Below are positions 16,338 to 25,249 of a stretch of DNA of 64,000 nt, in pieces (the first letter of the stretch is position 1; each line of letters begins with the position of its first letter). The stretch comes from an uncultured Burkholderiales bacterium (GTDB lineage: Bacteria > Pseudomonadota > Gammaproteobacteria > Burkholderiales > Burkholderiaceae). The position numbers and the translations under genes were made by a program. Under the pieces are notes generated by a model, which saw only the letters and a program-made list of their open reading frames with translations, ran no database searches and was not told the origin of the DNA. The stretch is taken from assembly GCA_946480465.1 (NCBI GenBank), contig CAMLJY010000027.1, forward strand, positions 13,385-77,384, written 5' to 3'.

Positions 16338-17990
16338 ATGCCCGCCTGGCTGCTGGCGCTGGACCGCCATTTCCCCATCCGCTACCTGACGCTGCTGGCC
16401 GCGGCCATCACCGCGCTGCTGGGCGGCTTCGTGTGGGTCGGCTTCGGCCACCTCGCCTGGGCCGCGCTGCTGGGCGCGGCCGGCGTCGCCGTCGGCATCC
16501 ACGACCTGCGGCAATCGCGGCATGCGGTGCTGCGCAACTACCCGCTCATCGGCCACCTGCGCTTTCTGCTGGAATGGATCCGGCCCGAGATCCGCCAGTA
16601 CTTCATCGAAAGCGAGCGCGAGGCGATTCCGTTCTCGCGCCAGCAGCGCTCGCTGGTCTACCAGCGCAGCAAGGGCGAATCGGACAAGCGGCCCTTCGGC
16701 ACCCAGCTGGACGTGCATGAACCGGGTTATGAGTGGATCAACCACTCGCTGCAGCCCACCGCCTTGCCGTCGCATGACTTCCGGGTCGAGGTCGGTGGCG
16801 GCGAGGGGAGCCGCTGCACGCAGCCTTACCTCGCCAGCGTGTTCAACATCTCGGCGATGAGCTTCGGCTCGCTGTCGGCGAACGCCATCCTGGCGCTGAA
16901 TGCCGGCGCCAAGCTGGGCGGCTTCGCGCACGACACCGGCGAAGGCTCCATCAGTGCCTACCACCGCGTGCACGGCGGCCACCTGATCTGGGAGATCGGC
17001 TCCGGCTACTTCGGCTGCCGCAACGAGGACGGCAGCTTCAACGAAGAGCGCTTCGAAGCGGCCGCGCGCGACGAGCAGGTCAAGATGGTCGAGCTGAAGC
17101 TGAGCCAGGGCGCCAAGCCCGGTCACGGCGGCGTGCTGCCGGGGCCGAAGGTGACGGTGGAGATCGCGCAGGCGCGCGGCGTGCTGCCGGGCATCGACTG
17201 CATCTCGCCGGCGTCGCACAGCGCCTTCGAGACGCCGGTGCAGATGCTGAAGTTCCTGGACCGGCTGCGCGTGCTGTCCGGCGGCAAGCCGGTGGGTTTC
17301 AAGTTCTGCATCGGCCATCCCTGGGAGTGGTTCGCCATCGCCAAGGCCATGCGCGAGACCGGGCTGCTGCCGGACTTCATCGTCGTCGACGGCGCCGAAG
17401 GCGGCACCGGCGCCGCGCCGCTGGAATTCACCGACCACGTCGGCGCCCCGCTGCAGGAAGGCCTGCGCCTGGTGCACAACACGCTGGTGGGCCTGAACCT
17501 GCGCCAGCGGGTGAAGATCGGCTGCGCCGGCAAGATCGTCAGCGCCTTCGACATCGCCCGCGCGATGGCGCTGGGGGCCGACTGGTGCAATTCGGCGCGT
17601 GGCTTCATGTTCGCGCTGGGCTGCATCCAGGCCCAGAGCTGCCACACCGGCCATTGCCCGACGGGCGTCACCACCCAGGACCCGCTGCGGCAGAAGGCGC
17701 TGTTCGTGCCCACCAAGGCCGAACGGGTGTTCCGCTTCCACGAGAACACGCTGGAGGCGCTGAAGGAACTGGTGCAGGCGGCTGGCCTGTCGCACCCCAA
17801 CCAGATCACGCCGGCCCACATCGTGCGGCGCACCAGCGACCACCAGGTGCGCCTGCTGGCCACACTGCTGCCGACGCTGCGGCCGGGCGAGCTGATCGCG
17901 GCCGAGCGCGGCGACCTGCCCTGGCCGCACCAGGTGTTCGAGCTGTACTGGGGCCTGGCCTCGCCGCACAGCTTCAGGCCGCAGAGCTGA
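16338..17990 (+). CDS. FMN-binding glutamate synthase family protein
   Basis: A 550-residue protein with two N-terminal membrane segments (about residues 16-35 and 38-55) followed by a GltB-type (beta/alpha)8 FMN domain (about 130-520). Landmarks are [11 protein letters not shown], the run [27 protein letters not shown], and a Cys cluster with spacing C-x5-C-x4-C ([12 protein letters not shown]) as in the [3Fe-4S] site of glutamate synthase. It lacks the glutaminase domain, so it is not a full glutamate synthase; stand-alone members have no settled role. A strong GAGGAGGAGA ribosome site precedes the ATG. Confidence 0.82.
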   Translation: MPAWLLALDRHFPIRYLTLLAAAITALLGGFVWVGFGHLAWAALLGAAGVAVGIHDLRQSRHAVLRNYPLIGHLRFLLEWIRPEIRQYFIESEREAIPFSRQQRSLVYQRSKGESDKRPFGTQLDVHEPGYEWINHSLQPTALPSHDFRVEVGGGEGSRCTQPYLASVFNISAMSFGSLSANAILALNAGAKLGGFAHDTGEGSISAYHRVHGGHLIWEIGSGYFGCRNEDGSFNEERFEAAARDEQVKMVELKLSQGAKPGHGGVLPGPKVTVEIAQARGVLPGIDCISPASHSAFETPVQMLKFLDRLRVLSGGKPVGFKFCIGHPWEWFAIAKAMRETGLLPDFIVVDGAEGGTGAAPLEFTDHVGAPLQEGLRLVHNTLVGLNLRQRVKIGCAGKIVSAFDIARAMALGADWCNSARGFMFALGCIQAQSCHTGHCPTGVTTQDPLRQKALFVPTKAERVFRFHENTLEALKELVQAAGLSHPNQITPAHIVRRTSDHQVRLLATLLPTLRPGELIAAERGDLPWPHQVFELYWGLASPHSFRPQS

Positions 17991-18019
17991 GCCGCACGGT
18001 GCGGCGCGCAGTGCGGCGC

Positions 18020-18037
18020 GCGTGACGCGCGTCACGC
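18020..18037. repeat. Perfect 18-base palindrome
   Basis: GCGTGAC-GCGC-GTCACGC is fully self-complementary and lies between the GltB-like gene (stop 17990) and the regulator gene at 18132. No T-run follows, so it is a poor intrinsic terminator. It may be an operator for the downstream regulator or a Rho-independent-like roadblock. Confidence 0.4.
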
Positions 18038-18131
18038 CGCGCTGCCGCGCTCCCCCGCGGCCCGGGGATGTAGGCGACCACGCGCCTGCTCAGAATGAGT
18101 TACATCGAGATACGAGGCCGTCGTGGGGACC

Positions 18132-18782
18132 ATGAAGACCGTGCTGCTTGCCGGACACGCCCCGGCACAAAACCAGGCGTGGATCGAGGAGCTGCGCGCC
18201 AGCGGCGAGTGGGAGATCCTGGGACCGGTGCAGAGCTTTGGCGCCGCGCGGGTGCTGTTGCACCGGCATCACCCGGACCTGCTGATTGCCGAGTTGCGGC
18301 TGGTCGACGGCACCGTGCTGGACATGATCCGCCTGCTGCGCGTCGGGCTGCACGACCTGTCGACGCAGGTCCTGGTGGTGGCCCAGGGCGAGGGTGACCT
18401 GTTGCTGCTGGATGCGTTGCAGGAAGGCGCAGACAGCTTCTACGACGCCGCCGACCCGAAGGCGGATCCGCTCGCCGTCCATGCGTGCGACACGCTGGCC
18501 GGCGGGGCCGACATCGCGCCCTGGATCGCGCGCCGGCTGCTCGACCATTTCGAGCAGCGCCGCGAGGTGGCCGTGTCGGTGTTCGACGAGATGATCAGCC
18601 CGCTGGCGCTCACCGCCGACGAAGTGCTGCTGCTGCGCCTGCTGTCCTGCGGCCGCCGCCTGGGCGAGATCGCCAGGCACGAGGGCGTGGCGCCGCGGGT
18701 GCTGTCGGCCCGGGTACGGGCCATCTACCGCAAGATGCAGTGGGATCTGCGCGCCGGCGACCTGGGCTTGCAGGCCGCATGA
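18132..18782 (+). CDS. LuxR/NarL-type regulator with degenerate receiver domain
   Basis: A 216-residue protein with a receiver-like N-terminal domain (about 1-120) and a C-terminal helix-turn-helix (about 155-205, LTADEVLLLRLLSCGRRLGEIARHEGV). The position expected to hold the phospho-accepting Asp reads LLIAELRL, with Glu in its place, the N-terminal acidic pair is missing (LLAGHAP) and the usual Lys after the fourth strand is not seen. It is therefore likely phosphorylation-independent. No histidine kinase is adjacent. An upstream in-frame GTG at 18123 is possible; ATG 18132 fits the family start better. Confidence 0.7.
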   Translation: MKTVLLAGHAPAQNQAWIEELRASGEWEILGPVQSFGAARVLLHRHHPDLLIAELRLVDGTVLDMIRLLRVGLHDLSTQVLVVAQGEGDLLLLDALQEGADSFYDAADPKADPLAVHACDTLAGGADIAPWIARRLLDHFEQRREVAVSVFDEMISPLALTADEVLLLRLLSCGRRLGEIARHEGVAPRVLSARVRAIYRKMQWDLRAGDLGLQAA

Positions 18783-18849
18783 CATGCGCGGGGGGCCCGC
18801 AGGGGCCACGGGAACGAGGACCGGCGGGCTGCCCGGCCGGCCGAGCGGC

Positions 18850-19464
18850 TCAGGCGGCCGGCGGCGCGGTTTCGCTGAAGCTGGCGCGGACGGCCAGCTT
18901 TTCGGCCAGGCGGCCGAGGTTCGGGTGGTCGCCGCGCCAGTCGATCTCCGGGAAGCGGAAGTCGAGGTAACCGAGGGCGACGCCGACCGAGACGTCGGCC
19001 AGCGTGAAGTGGTTGCCGTTGCACCAGGGCTTGTCGCCCAGGCCCTGGCTCATGGCCTTCAGCGAGGAGCGCACGCGGCTCATCTGGCGGTCGATCCAGG
19101 GCTGGCTGCGCGCCGCGCCCCGCGGTTCCCAGGTGGCTTCCAGGCGCGCCAGGATGGCGGCGTCGCACACCCCGTCGCCCAGCGCCTCCCAGGTGCGCAC
19201 CTCCACCCGTTCGCGGCCCGAAGGCGGGATCAGCTTGCCCACCGGCGACAGCGTGTCCACGTACTCGACGATCACGCGGGAGTCGAACACCGCCTCGCCA
19301 CCTTCCATCACCAGGCAGGGAACCTTGCCGAGCGGGTTGGACTTCAGGATCGCGTCCTGCGCCCACACGTCTTCCAGCACCAGCTGGTAGTCCAGCTTCT
19401 TCTCCGCCATCACCACCCGCACCTTGCGCACGTAGGGGCTGGTCAACGAACCGATCAGTTTCAT
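18850..19464 (-). CDS. Glutathione S-transferase
   Basis: A 204-residue cytosolic protein with the N-terminal thioredoxin-like domain (MKLIGSLTSPYVRKVRV, SNPLGKVPCLVMEGGEAVFDSRVIVEYVD) and the helical C-terminal domain (NHFTLADVSVGVALGYLDFR). The cis-Pro motif KVPCL and the glutathione-binding E/D-S pair (VFDSR) are present, and a Ser near residue 6 or 9 would be the activator of glutathione. The ATG at 19464 matches the family start. Its substrate is unknown. It is monocistronic, reading away from the pilin operon. Confidence 0.87.
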   Translation of the reverse strand: MKLIGSLTSPYVRKVRVVMAEKKLDYQLVLEDVWAQDAILKSNPLGKVPCLVMEGGEAVFDSRVIVEYVDTLSPVGKLIPPSGRERVEVRTWEALGDGVCDAAILARLEATWEPRGAARSQPWIDRQMSRVRSSLKAMSQGLGDKPWCNGNHFTLADVSVGVALGYLDFRFPEIDWRGDHPNLGRLAEKLAVRASFSETAPPAA

Positions 19465-19585
19465 GGGGGGCCGGAAGGGGGTTCCGGCGCGAGGCGGCCG
19501 GGTCGAATTCATTCTAGCGAGGCGACCCTCGGCGACGGTGACCCGCGCCGCCGCCGCAGCCGCTTGTGGTGGCTGCCCCACGGCA

Positions 19586-19628
19586 CCGACGAACGGTCGA
19601 ATTCCGGCCGACGAACGGTCGATTTCGG
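19586..19628. promoter_or_regulatory. Tandem direct repeat with AlgR-consensus cores upstream of the minor pilin operon
   Basis: Two head-to-tail copies of a 21-22-base unit lie at 19586-19607 and 19608-19628. Each contains GACGAACGG (19588-19596 and 19610-19618), whose complement CCGTTCGTC is the published AlgR binding consensus. AlgR directly activates the minor pilin operon in Pseudomonas aeruginosa. The 22-base period puts both sites on about the same helix face, 48-78 bases before the pilE start at 19666. Confidence 0.5.
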
Positions 19629-19665
19629 ATTCAAGCGGCTCGGCCGTCCGGTCGAAATCACCGAT

Positions 19666-20091
19666 ATGCACCCGAAGTTCAATCCCACCCGCCGAGTCGC
19701 CGGTTTCACGCTGCTCGAACTGATGATCACGGTGGCCATCGTCGGGATCATCGGCGCGATCGCGTTCCCGAGCTACCAGGCCAGCATCCGCAAGGGCCGG
19801 CGCGCCGATGCGGCCGACGCCGCCGCCAACGTGCTGCAGGCCCAGGAACGCTGGCGCGCCAACAACGTCAGCTACACCTCGACGCTGTCGAACCTCAAGA
19901 TCACCAGCAGTTCGACCACTGGCGGCTACTACACCTTCGCGATCTCGGCCGCCGGCGCCACCGGCTACACGCTGAGCTTCACGCCCGTGGCGGCCAAGGG
20001 ACAGAACAAGGACACCGATTGCACGGCGATGACCGTCACGGTGAACAACGGCGCACCGACCTATGCGCCGCCGACCTGCTGGAGCCGCTGA
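19666..20091 (+). CDS. pilE: Type IV pilin-like protein PilE
   Basis: A 141-residue prepilin with a type III signal cut after Gly13 (VAG/FTLLELMITVAIVGIIGAI) and the conserved Glu at mature position 5. The C-terminal half has Cys residues in the pattern of a disulfide-bound loop (DTDC...PPTC). It is the first gene of the five-gene minor pilin cluster and would join PilV, W and X at the pilus tip or priming complex. The stop overlaps the next start (TGATG). In many relatives pilE comes last, after pilY1; here it leads. Confidence 0.85.
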   Translation: MHPKFNPTRRVAGFTLLELMITVAIVGIIGAIAFPSYQASIRKGRRADAADAAANVLQAQERWRANNVSYTSTLSNLKITSSSTTGGYYTFAISAAGATGYTLSFTPVAAKGQNKDTDCTAMTVTVNNGAPTYAPPTCWSR

Positions 20092-20594
20092 TGCAGCGCC
20101 GACGCACCCGGGGCCTGACGCTCACCGAAGTGCTGGTGGGCCTGGCCATCACTGCCGTGCTGGCCGGCCTGGCCGCACCGTCCTTCATCGAGAGCATGGG
20201 CCGCACCCGGCTGGAAGGCGCGATCAGCACCCTGGCGACCGACCTGCACTACACCCGTGCGGAAGCGGTCCGGCGCGGCAGCAAGGTGGCCGACACCACG
20301 CAGGCCGCGGCGACGCTGACCATCGACGGCACGGGCAAGAGCTACACCATCACCGTCGCTCCGATCGCCGGCGGCGCCGCAACGGAGCTGAAGACGGTGG
20401 ACCTGCCGAACGGGGTTACGCTGACCGCCAACGTCGAGGTCGCCTTCAGCGGCTTGCGCGGGATCGCCGCGGCGAAGGAGATCTACGCGTCCAGCACCGA
20501 GACGTCGGGCCAGCTGAAGATCACCACCAATGCGCTCGGCCACATCGCCACCTGTGCCGTGGGCGGCGGCTACCTGGGGCATCCGTCATGCTGA
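20091..20594 (+). CDS. FimT/FimU (GspH) family pseudopilin
   Basis: A 167-residue minor pilin with a short leader cut after Gly8 (TRG/LTLTEVLVGLAITAVLA) and Glu at mature position 5. The body (ISTLATDLHYTRAEAVRRG) is the conserved GspH/FimT segment. It overlaps pilE upstream by one base and pilW downstream by seven, so the operon is tightly coupled. Either fimT or fimU could be the ortholog; sequence alone does not decide. Confidence 0.85.
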   Translation: MQRRRTRGLTLTEVLVGLAITAVLAGLAAPSFIESMGRTRLEGAISTLATDLHYTRAEAVRRGSKVADTTQAAATLTIDGTGKSYTITVAPIAGGAATELKTVDLPNGVTLTANVEVAFSGLRGIAAAKEIYASSTETSGQLKITTNALGHIATCAVGGGYLGHPSC

Positions 20595-21280
20595 CTCTCC
20601 GTGTCCCGCGGCGCGCCCGGCGGTCCGTCCAGCGCGGCTTGTCGATCCTGGAGCTGCTCATCGGCGTGGCCATCGGCATGGTGGTCATCAGCGGTGCGTC
20701 GATGCTGTTTGCCAGCAACGTCACCAGCTCGCGCCTGCTGCTTGCGGAATCCCGCTTGAACGAGGACCTGCGCAACGCGGTGGACCTGCTCACGCGCGAC
20801 CTGCGCCGCGCAGGCTACTGGGGCGGTGCGATCAAGGGCACGATCGCCATCGGCGGCACTTCGGCGACCAAGGAGAACCCCTACCGGGTGACCAGCGGTG
20901 CCGACCACGAGTTGAACTACCACTTCTCGCGCGAGAACGGGACCGACGACGATGCCTTGGCCGCCAGCGAGACATTCGGCTTCCGCCTGCACGACAACGC
21001 CTTGCAGATGCAAGCCGGCACCGGATGGACGGACGTGACCGACAAGCAGACGGTCAAGGTCACGCGCTTCACCGTCACGCCCAGCGAGCGCCAGGTCAGC
21101 CTGGGCGATGTGTGCCCCACCGTGTGCACGATCGGCACTCCCAACTGTCCGGTGGCGACGGTTCGCAGCTACGCCGTCTATCTGGAAGGCGAGTCGGTGC
21201 GCGATGCCAGCATCAAGCGCAGCCTGCGCTCGACGGTGCGCGTGCGCAATGACCAGGTCAGCGGCAGCTGCCCAGCCTGA
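20588..21280 (+). CDS. pilW: PilW family minor pilin
   Basis: A 230-residue prepilin with leader cut after Gly17 (VQRG/LSILELLIGVAIGMVVISG) and the Glu5 equivalent, then the PilW-typical LLAESRLNEDLRNAVDLLTRDLRRAGYWGG. Four Cys near the end (VCPTVC, NCP, SCPA) may form disulfides in the periplasm. It is a little short for PilW. The start overlaps the previous gene by seven bases. Confidence 0.85.
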   Translation: MLTLRVPRRARRSVQRGLSILELLIGVAIGMVVISGASMLFASNVTSSRLLLAESRLNEDLRNAVDLLTRDLRRAGYWGGAIKGTIAIGGTSATKENPYRVTSGADHELNYHFSRENGTDDDALAASETFGFRLHDNALQMQAGTGWTDVTDKQTVKVTRFTVTPSERQVSLGDVCPTVCTIGTPNCPVATVRSYAVYLEGESVRDASIKRSLRSTVRVRNDQVSGSCPA

Positions 21281-21291
21281 AGGAAACCAAG

Positions 21292-22635
21292 ATGCATCAC
21301 CGTTCACCCGTTTCCTCCCGGCGCGCGCAGCGCGGCGTCGCGACCCTGGTCGTCGCGCTGCTGATGCTCTTCGTGATCTCGCTCGGCGCGCTGTACGTCA
21401 ACCGCGGCGTGATGGTCGAGCAGCGCACCTCGGGCGCGCAGATGCAGGCCACGCAGGCCCATGAAGTGGCGGAGGCTGCGATCGAATGGGCCACCGGCAT
21501 GCTGAATGCGCCCTACGACATCGGTTCCGACTGCAAGTACGCCAATGCGACCGGCAACACCTCGTTCCGCAAGCGTTATGCGATGACGCAGTGGGACGCG
21601 GCCACGCCCAGCACCAACATCATCCCGGCCAACGTCTACCCGGGCTGCAAGATCAATCCGAGCACCGGCGCGCTGACCTGCAACTGTCCGAGCACCGCCG
21701 TGCCAGGCAAGGTTGCCGACCCCGGCACGGCGCTCGAGCCCGGCTTCACCGTCGCCTTCGAGGCGGTGCCGGATCCCGACACTCCGGGACAGAACCTGGC
21801 CGACGCGGTCAAGATCACCGCCTGGGCCTGCTCGGCGCAGACCGGCGAGTGCGCCTGGAACAACTACCAGGCTTCCGAGGGTCATGCCCGGGTCACGGTG
21901 ATGCTGAAGCTGGGGCTGTCGCCGCGCGCGCCGGCCGCGCCGCTGACCTGCGGCACGTCCTGCGACGTCAAGGGCTCGTTCAACATCGTCAATGAAGACG
22001 TCGCGACCAACGGCATCCTGATCAATGCCGGCACGACCATCACGACGGCCGGCAGCACGACGCTCGTGAGCCTGCCGGGCCAGCCGGTCGACAACGCGAA
22101 GATCGCCGACGACGCGTCGCTGAAGTCGCTGTCCAGCTCCGATCCGACCTGCGACAAGTCGGCGATGTTCAAGGCCTACTTCAGCATGACGATCGAGCGC
22201 TTCCGCGACTCGCCGACCACCAAGGTGCTGAGCTGCACCAGCACGTCCGACTGCAAGTCCAAGCTCGATGAAGCGTACAGCCAGGGCTGGCGTTCGTTCT
22301 ACTTCGAGTCGGACCTGCAGCTGAGCGGCAATAACACCTATGGGACGCAGGCCGATCCGATCATCATCGTCACGCCCAATGCGATCAAGATCAACGGCAA
22401 CAACGAGTTCTACGGATTGATCTTCTCGAACAGTGCCGACTGGAACGACATCGGCACCGGCTCGGCCACCATCCACGGCGCGCAGGTCACCTGTGCCGCC
22501 TACAACACCAACGGCAACGGCACGCTGGACTATGACCCGGATGCGCTGAAGAACGTCCGCCGCATGAGCGCTCCGCTGGTGCGCGTGCCGGGCAGCTGGC
22601 GCGACTTCATCATCCAATCGGACGCGCTGAAATGA
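21292..22635 (+). CDS. pilX: PilX-type pilus assembly protein, unusually long
   Basis: A 447-residue protein with a PilX N-terminus: leader ending in Gly15 (AQRG/VATLVVALLMLFVISLGALYVNRG) and no Glu at mature position 5, as usual for PilX/GspK-like proteins. Typical PilX proteins are around 200 residues, so about 250 extra residues follow, rich in Thr, Asn and Cys (KVLSCTSTSDCKSK, GDSCD-type pairs). A ribosome site AAGGAAA precedes the ATG. Its stop overlaps the pilV start. The extension may be an adhesive tip domain; that is inference. Confidence 0.8.
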   Translation: MHHRSPVSSRRAQRGVATLVVALLMLFVISLGALYVNRGVMVEQRTSGAQMQATQAHEVAEAAIEWATGMLNAPYDIGSDCKYANATGNTSFRKRYAMTQWDAATPSTNIIPANVYPGCKINPSTGALTCNCPSTAVPGKVADPGTALEPGFTVAFEAVPDPDTPGQNLADAVKITAWACSAQTGECAWNNYQASEGHARVTVMLKLGLSPRAPAAPLTCGTSCDVKGSFNIVNEDVATNGILINAGTTITTAGSTTLVSLPGQPVDNAKIADDASLKSLSSSDPTCDKSAMFKAYFSMTIERFRDSPTTKVLSCTSTSDCKSKLDEAYSQGWRSFYFESDLQLSGNNTYGTQADPIIIVTPNAIKINGNNEFYGLIFSNSADWNDIGTGSATIHGAQVTCAAYNTNGNGTLDYDPDALKNVRRMSAPLVRVPGSWRDFIIQSDALK

Positions 22636-23801
22636 GCCACCGCCACCATCGCCCGCAGCGGGGCTTTTCGCTGATCGAGTCGCTGATCGCGCTGGTCGTC
22701 ACCTCGTTCGGCTTGCTGGCGATCGCGGGCATCAGCCTGAAGCTGGCGCACAACGAAGACGTCGCACGGCAGCGCGGCGAGGCCGTGCGGCTGGCGCAGG
22801 AAAAGATCGAAGAGCTGCGTTCCTTCTCGCAGATCGACAGCGCGGCCGGTGTCGTCTCCTGGGAGGGCCTGGCCGCCGCCACGGACACGATCACGCAGGG
22901 CACCGTCTTCAACGGCGAGGCCTACCAGGCCAACACCACGTTCGAGCGCAGCTGGGAGCTGCTGGACACCGTGGACGACCCGTGGCGCCGCGTGAAGGTG
23001 ACCGTGGCCTGGACCGACCGCGTCAACGGCGCGGCGGACAAGCAGTCGCTGTCCTTCAGCACCATCCTGTCGAAGACCGATCCCTTCGACAGCGGCTCGC
23101 TGGCCTTTCCGCTCGCCGGCAACACGACGCTGAAGCGGCCCAAGAACCGCAACATGAACATCCCGGTGCCGGCGCTGGACCTGAACAACGGCAAGAGCGT
23201 GGTGCAGCTCACCGGCACGTTCGCCGTCGTGTTCTCCAACGACACCGGCTACGTCGTGCTGACCTGCAGCAAGACCGTCACGACGGCGGAAGACCTCGAG
23301 ACGGGCTGCGTCGAGAGCAATGCGTACATCATCGCGGGCTACGTGTCGCTGGCGGGCTCGGCGTCCTTTCCGAGCGGCCTGGCGATGAGCACCGCGGACC
23401 TGTCCGGGATCGACAGTTCGCACACCACCTGTTCACTCGGCAACGCGGTGGACCAGAACACCGGCGCGACGATCTCCGGCTACAAGTACTACCTCTGCGT
23501 GATCAGCGTTCCGACCGCGGGCGCCACCTGGTCCGGCACGATGCGGCTGGCCGCCGCCGACCTGAACGCCGGATCGACGAACTACACCGTCTGCCGTTTC
23601 CAGTTCGGTGAGTCGAGCGATGCCAACAGCAACATGCGCAACGTGCAGCCCTACGCGAGCGTGGCCGAGTCGCTGGACAACCAGAACTACGTGATCGGCA
23701 GTGCCGCGTCCTGCCCCACGGTGACCGGACTGGCCACCACGCTGCACCAGAGCTGCCGCAACAGCAACGGCAACCGCGCCACCGACTGCCCGGCCAGCTG
23801 A
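22632..23801 (+). CDS. pilV: PilV-type minor pilin, unusually long
   Basis: A 389-residue prepilin with leader cut after Gly11 (PQRG/FSLIESLIALVVTSFGLLAIAG), Glu5 equivalent and the PilV-typical ARQRGEAVRLAQEKIEELR. PilV proteins are commonly under 200 residues; here a Ser/Thr-rich region with scattered Cys (TCSK, GCVES, TTCSL, TVCRF, SCPT, SCRN) fills the rest. It is the last gene of the operon. No pilY1 follows; the next gene runs the other way. Confidence 0.82.
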   Translation: MSHRHHRPQRGFSLIESLIALVVTSFGLLAIAGISLKLAHNEDVARQRGEAVRLAQEKIEELRSFSQIDSAAGVVSWEGLAAATDTITQGTVFNGEAYQANTTFERSWELLDTVDDPWRRVKVTVAWTDRVNGAADKQSLSFSTILSKTDPFDSGSLAFPLAGNTTLKRPKNRNMNIPVPALDLNNGKSVVQLTGTFAVVFSNDTGYVVLTCSKTVTTAEDLETGCVESNAYIIAGYVSLAGSASFPSGLAMSTADLSGIDSSHTTCSLGNAVDQNTGATISGYKYYLCVISVPTAGATWSGTMRLAAADLNAGSTNYTVCRFQFGESSDANSNMRNVQPYASVAESLDNQNYVIGSAASCPTVTGLATTLHQSCRNSNGNRATDCPAS

Positions 23802-23820
23802 CGCTGCCGTGCCCGCGGCC

Positions 23821-25104
23821 TCAGCGCCGCAGCGTCCAGTCCACCGCCGTCTCCCGCCCGCCCAGCCGCAAGCGCGCAAGGGCGGGTGCGCTTTCGGCGA
23901 TCACCTCGCCCGCGCGGATCACCGCCAGGCGCGTGGCCCGCAGGCGGATGGCCTCCACCGGCGTCCGTGCCTGCAGCAGCACCGCATCGGCGCGGCAGCC
24001 GATATCCAGGCCATAGCCGTCCAGGCCCATGACCCGCGCGGCGTTCACGGTCACCGCGTCGAAGCAGGCCTTCATGCCCGCCTGCGAGGTCATCTGCGCG
24101 ACGTGCAGGCCCATCTGCGCCACCTCCAGCATGTCGCCCGAGCCCATCGCGTACCACGGGTCCATCACGCAGTCGTGGCCGAAGGCGACGTTGATGCCGG
24201 CGGCCAGCAGCTCGGGCACGCGCGTCATGCCGCGGCGCTTGGGGTAGCTGTCGTGCCGGCCCTGCAGCGTGATGTTGATCAGCGGATTGGCCACGGCGTG
24301 CAATTGCGCCTCGCGCATCAGCGGCAGCAGCTTGGACACGTAGTAGTTGTCCATCGAATGCATCGAGGTCAGGTGCGATCCGGTCACCCGGCCGTGCAGC
24401 CCCAGGCGCTGCGTGTGGAAGGCCAGCGTCTCGACGTGGCGCGACAGCGGGTCGTCGCTCTCGTCGCAGTGCATGTCCACGCGCAGGCCGCGCTCGGCCG
24501 CCAGCTCGCACAGGATCTTCACGCTCTCGGCGCCGTCGGCCATCGTGCGCTCGAAGTGCGGGATGCCGCCCACCACGTCGACGCCCATGTCGAGCGCGCG
24601 CTCCAGGTTGGCCAGCGCCGTCGGCGAGCGCAGCAGGCCGTCCTGCGGAAAGGCCACCAGCTGCAGGTCGATCCAGGGCTTCACCCGCTCGCGCACCTGC
24701 AGCAGCGCTTCCACGGCCAGCAAGCGGTCGTCGCAGACGTCCACGTGCGTCCGGATGGCCAGCAGCCCGCGGGCGATGGCCCAGTCGCAGTACTGCAGCG
24801 CCCGGTCCACCAGCGCGTCCTGGTCGAGCAGCGGCTTCAGCTCGCCCCACAGCGCGATGCCTTCGAGCAGCGTGCCGCTGTCGTTGACCCGAGGCAGGCC
24901 GTAGGACAGCGTGGCATCCATGTGGAAATGCGCATCGACGAATGGCGGGCTCAGCAGCCAGCCCTGGGCATCGAGCACCGGCTCGCCTGGCGCCGCGGCC
25001 AGCGCGGGGCCGGACGCGGATGCGATGGCGGCGATGCGGCCGTCGCGCAGCAGCAGGTCCATGCCCTGTCGGCCGTCGGGCAGGGTGGCATTGCGGATCA
25101 GCAT
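23821..25104 (-). CDS. Amidohydrolase, cytosine deaminase (CodA)-like
   Basis: A 427-residue metal-dependent hydrolase. HFH at residues 59-61 (FVDAHFHMD), a later HCDESDD, SHLTSMHS and FGHDCVMDPW form the metal and catalytic pattern of the cytosine deaminase/isocytosine deaminase branch. The N- and C-terminal beta-rich parts make the usual composite domain (LIRNATLPDG, GCRADAVLLQA). It is divergent from an FAD oxidoreductase-Bug-dioxygenase operon, suggesting a shared role in degrading a nitrogen heterocycle; that is inference. The ATG at 25104 aligns with family N-termini. Confidence 0.83.
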   Translation of the reverse strand: MLIRNATLPDGRQGMDLLLRDGRIAAIASASGPALAAAPGEPVLDAQGWLLSPPFVDAHFHMDATLSYGLPRVNDSGTLLEGIALWGELKPLLDQDALVDRALQYCDWAIARGLLAIRTHVDVCDDRLLAVEALLQVRERVKPWIDLQLVAFPQDGLLRSPTALANLERALDMGVDVVGGIPHFERTMADGAESVKILCELAAERGLRVDMHCDESDDPLSRHVETLAFHTQRLGLHGRVTGSHLTSMHSMDNYYVSKLLPLMREAQLHAVANPLINITLQGRHDSYPKRRGMTRVPELLAAGINVAFGHDCVMDPWYAMGSGDMLEVAQMGLHVAQMTSQAGMKACFDAVTVNAARVMGLDGYGLDIGCRADAVLLQARTPVEAIRLRATRLAVIRAGEVIAESAPALARLRLGGRETAVDWTLRR

Positions 25105-25249
25105 CGCGGGTTCTCCGTGGGTTCGTCGTCGGTTGTGCGCCACGCCCGAGGGATAGAGCGCATTGCCATAGGCTACCGCCTCGCGCAGCATGGCCCGGCC
25201 TGCCGCTTGCTCCGACTGCTGCCCCCGTCCCGCTGATCGCCCGCCGCTG

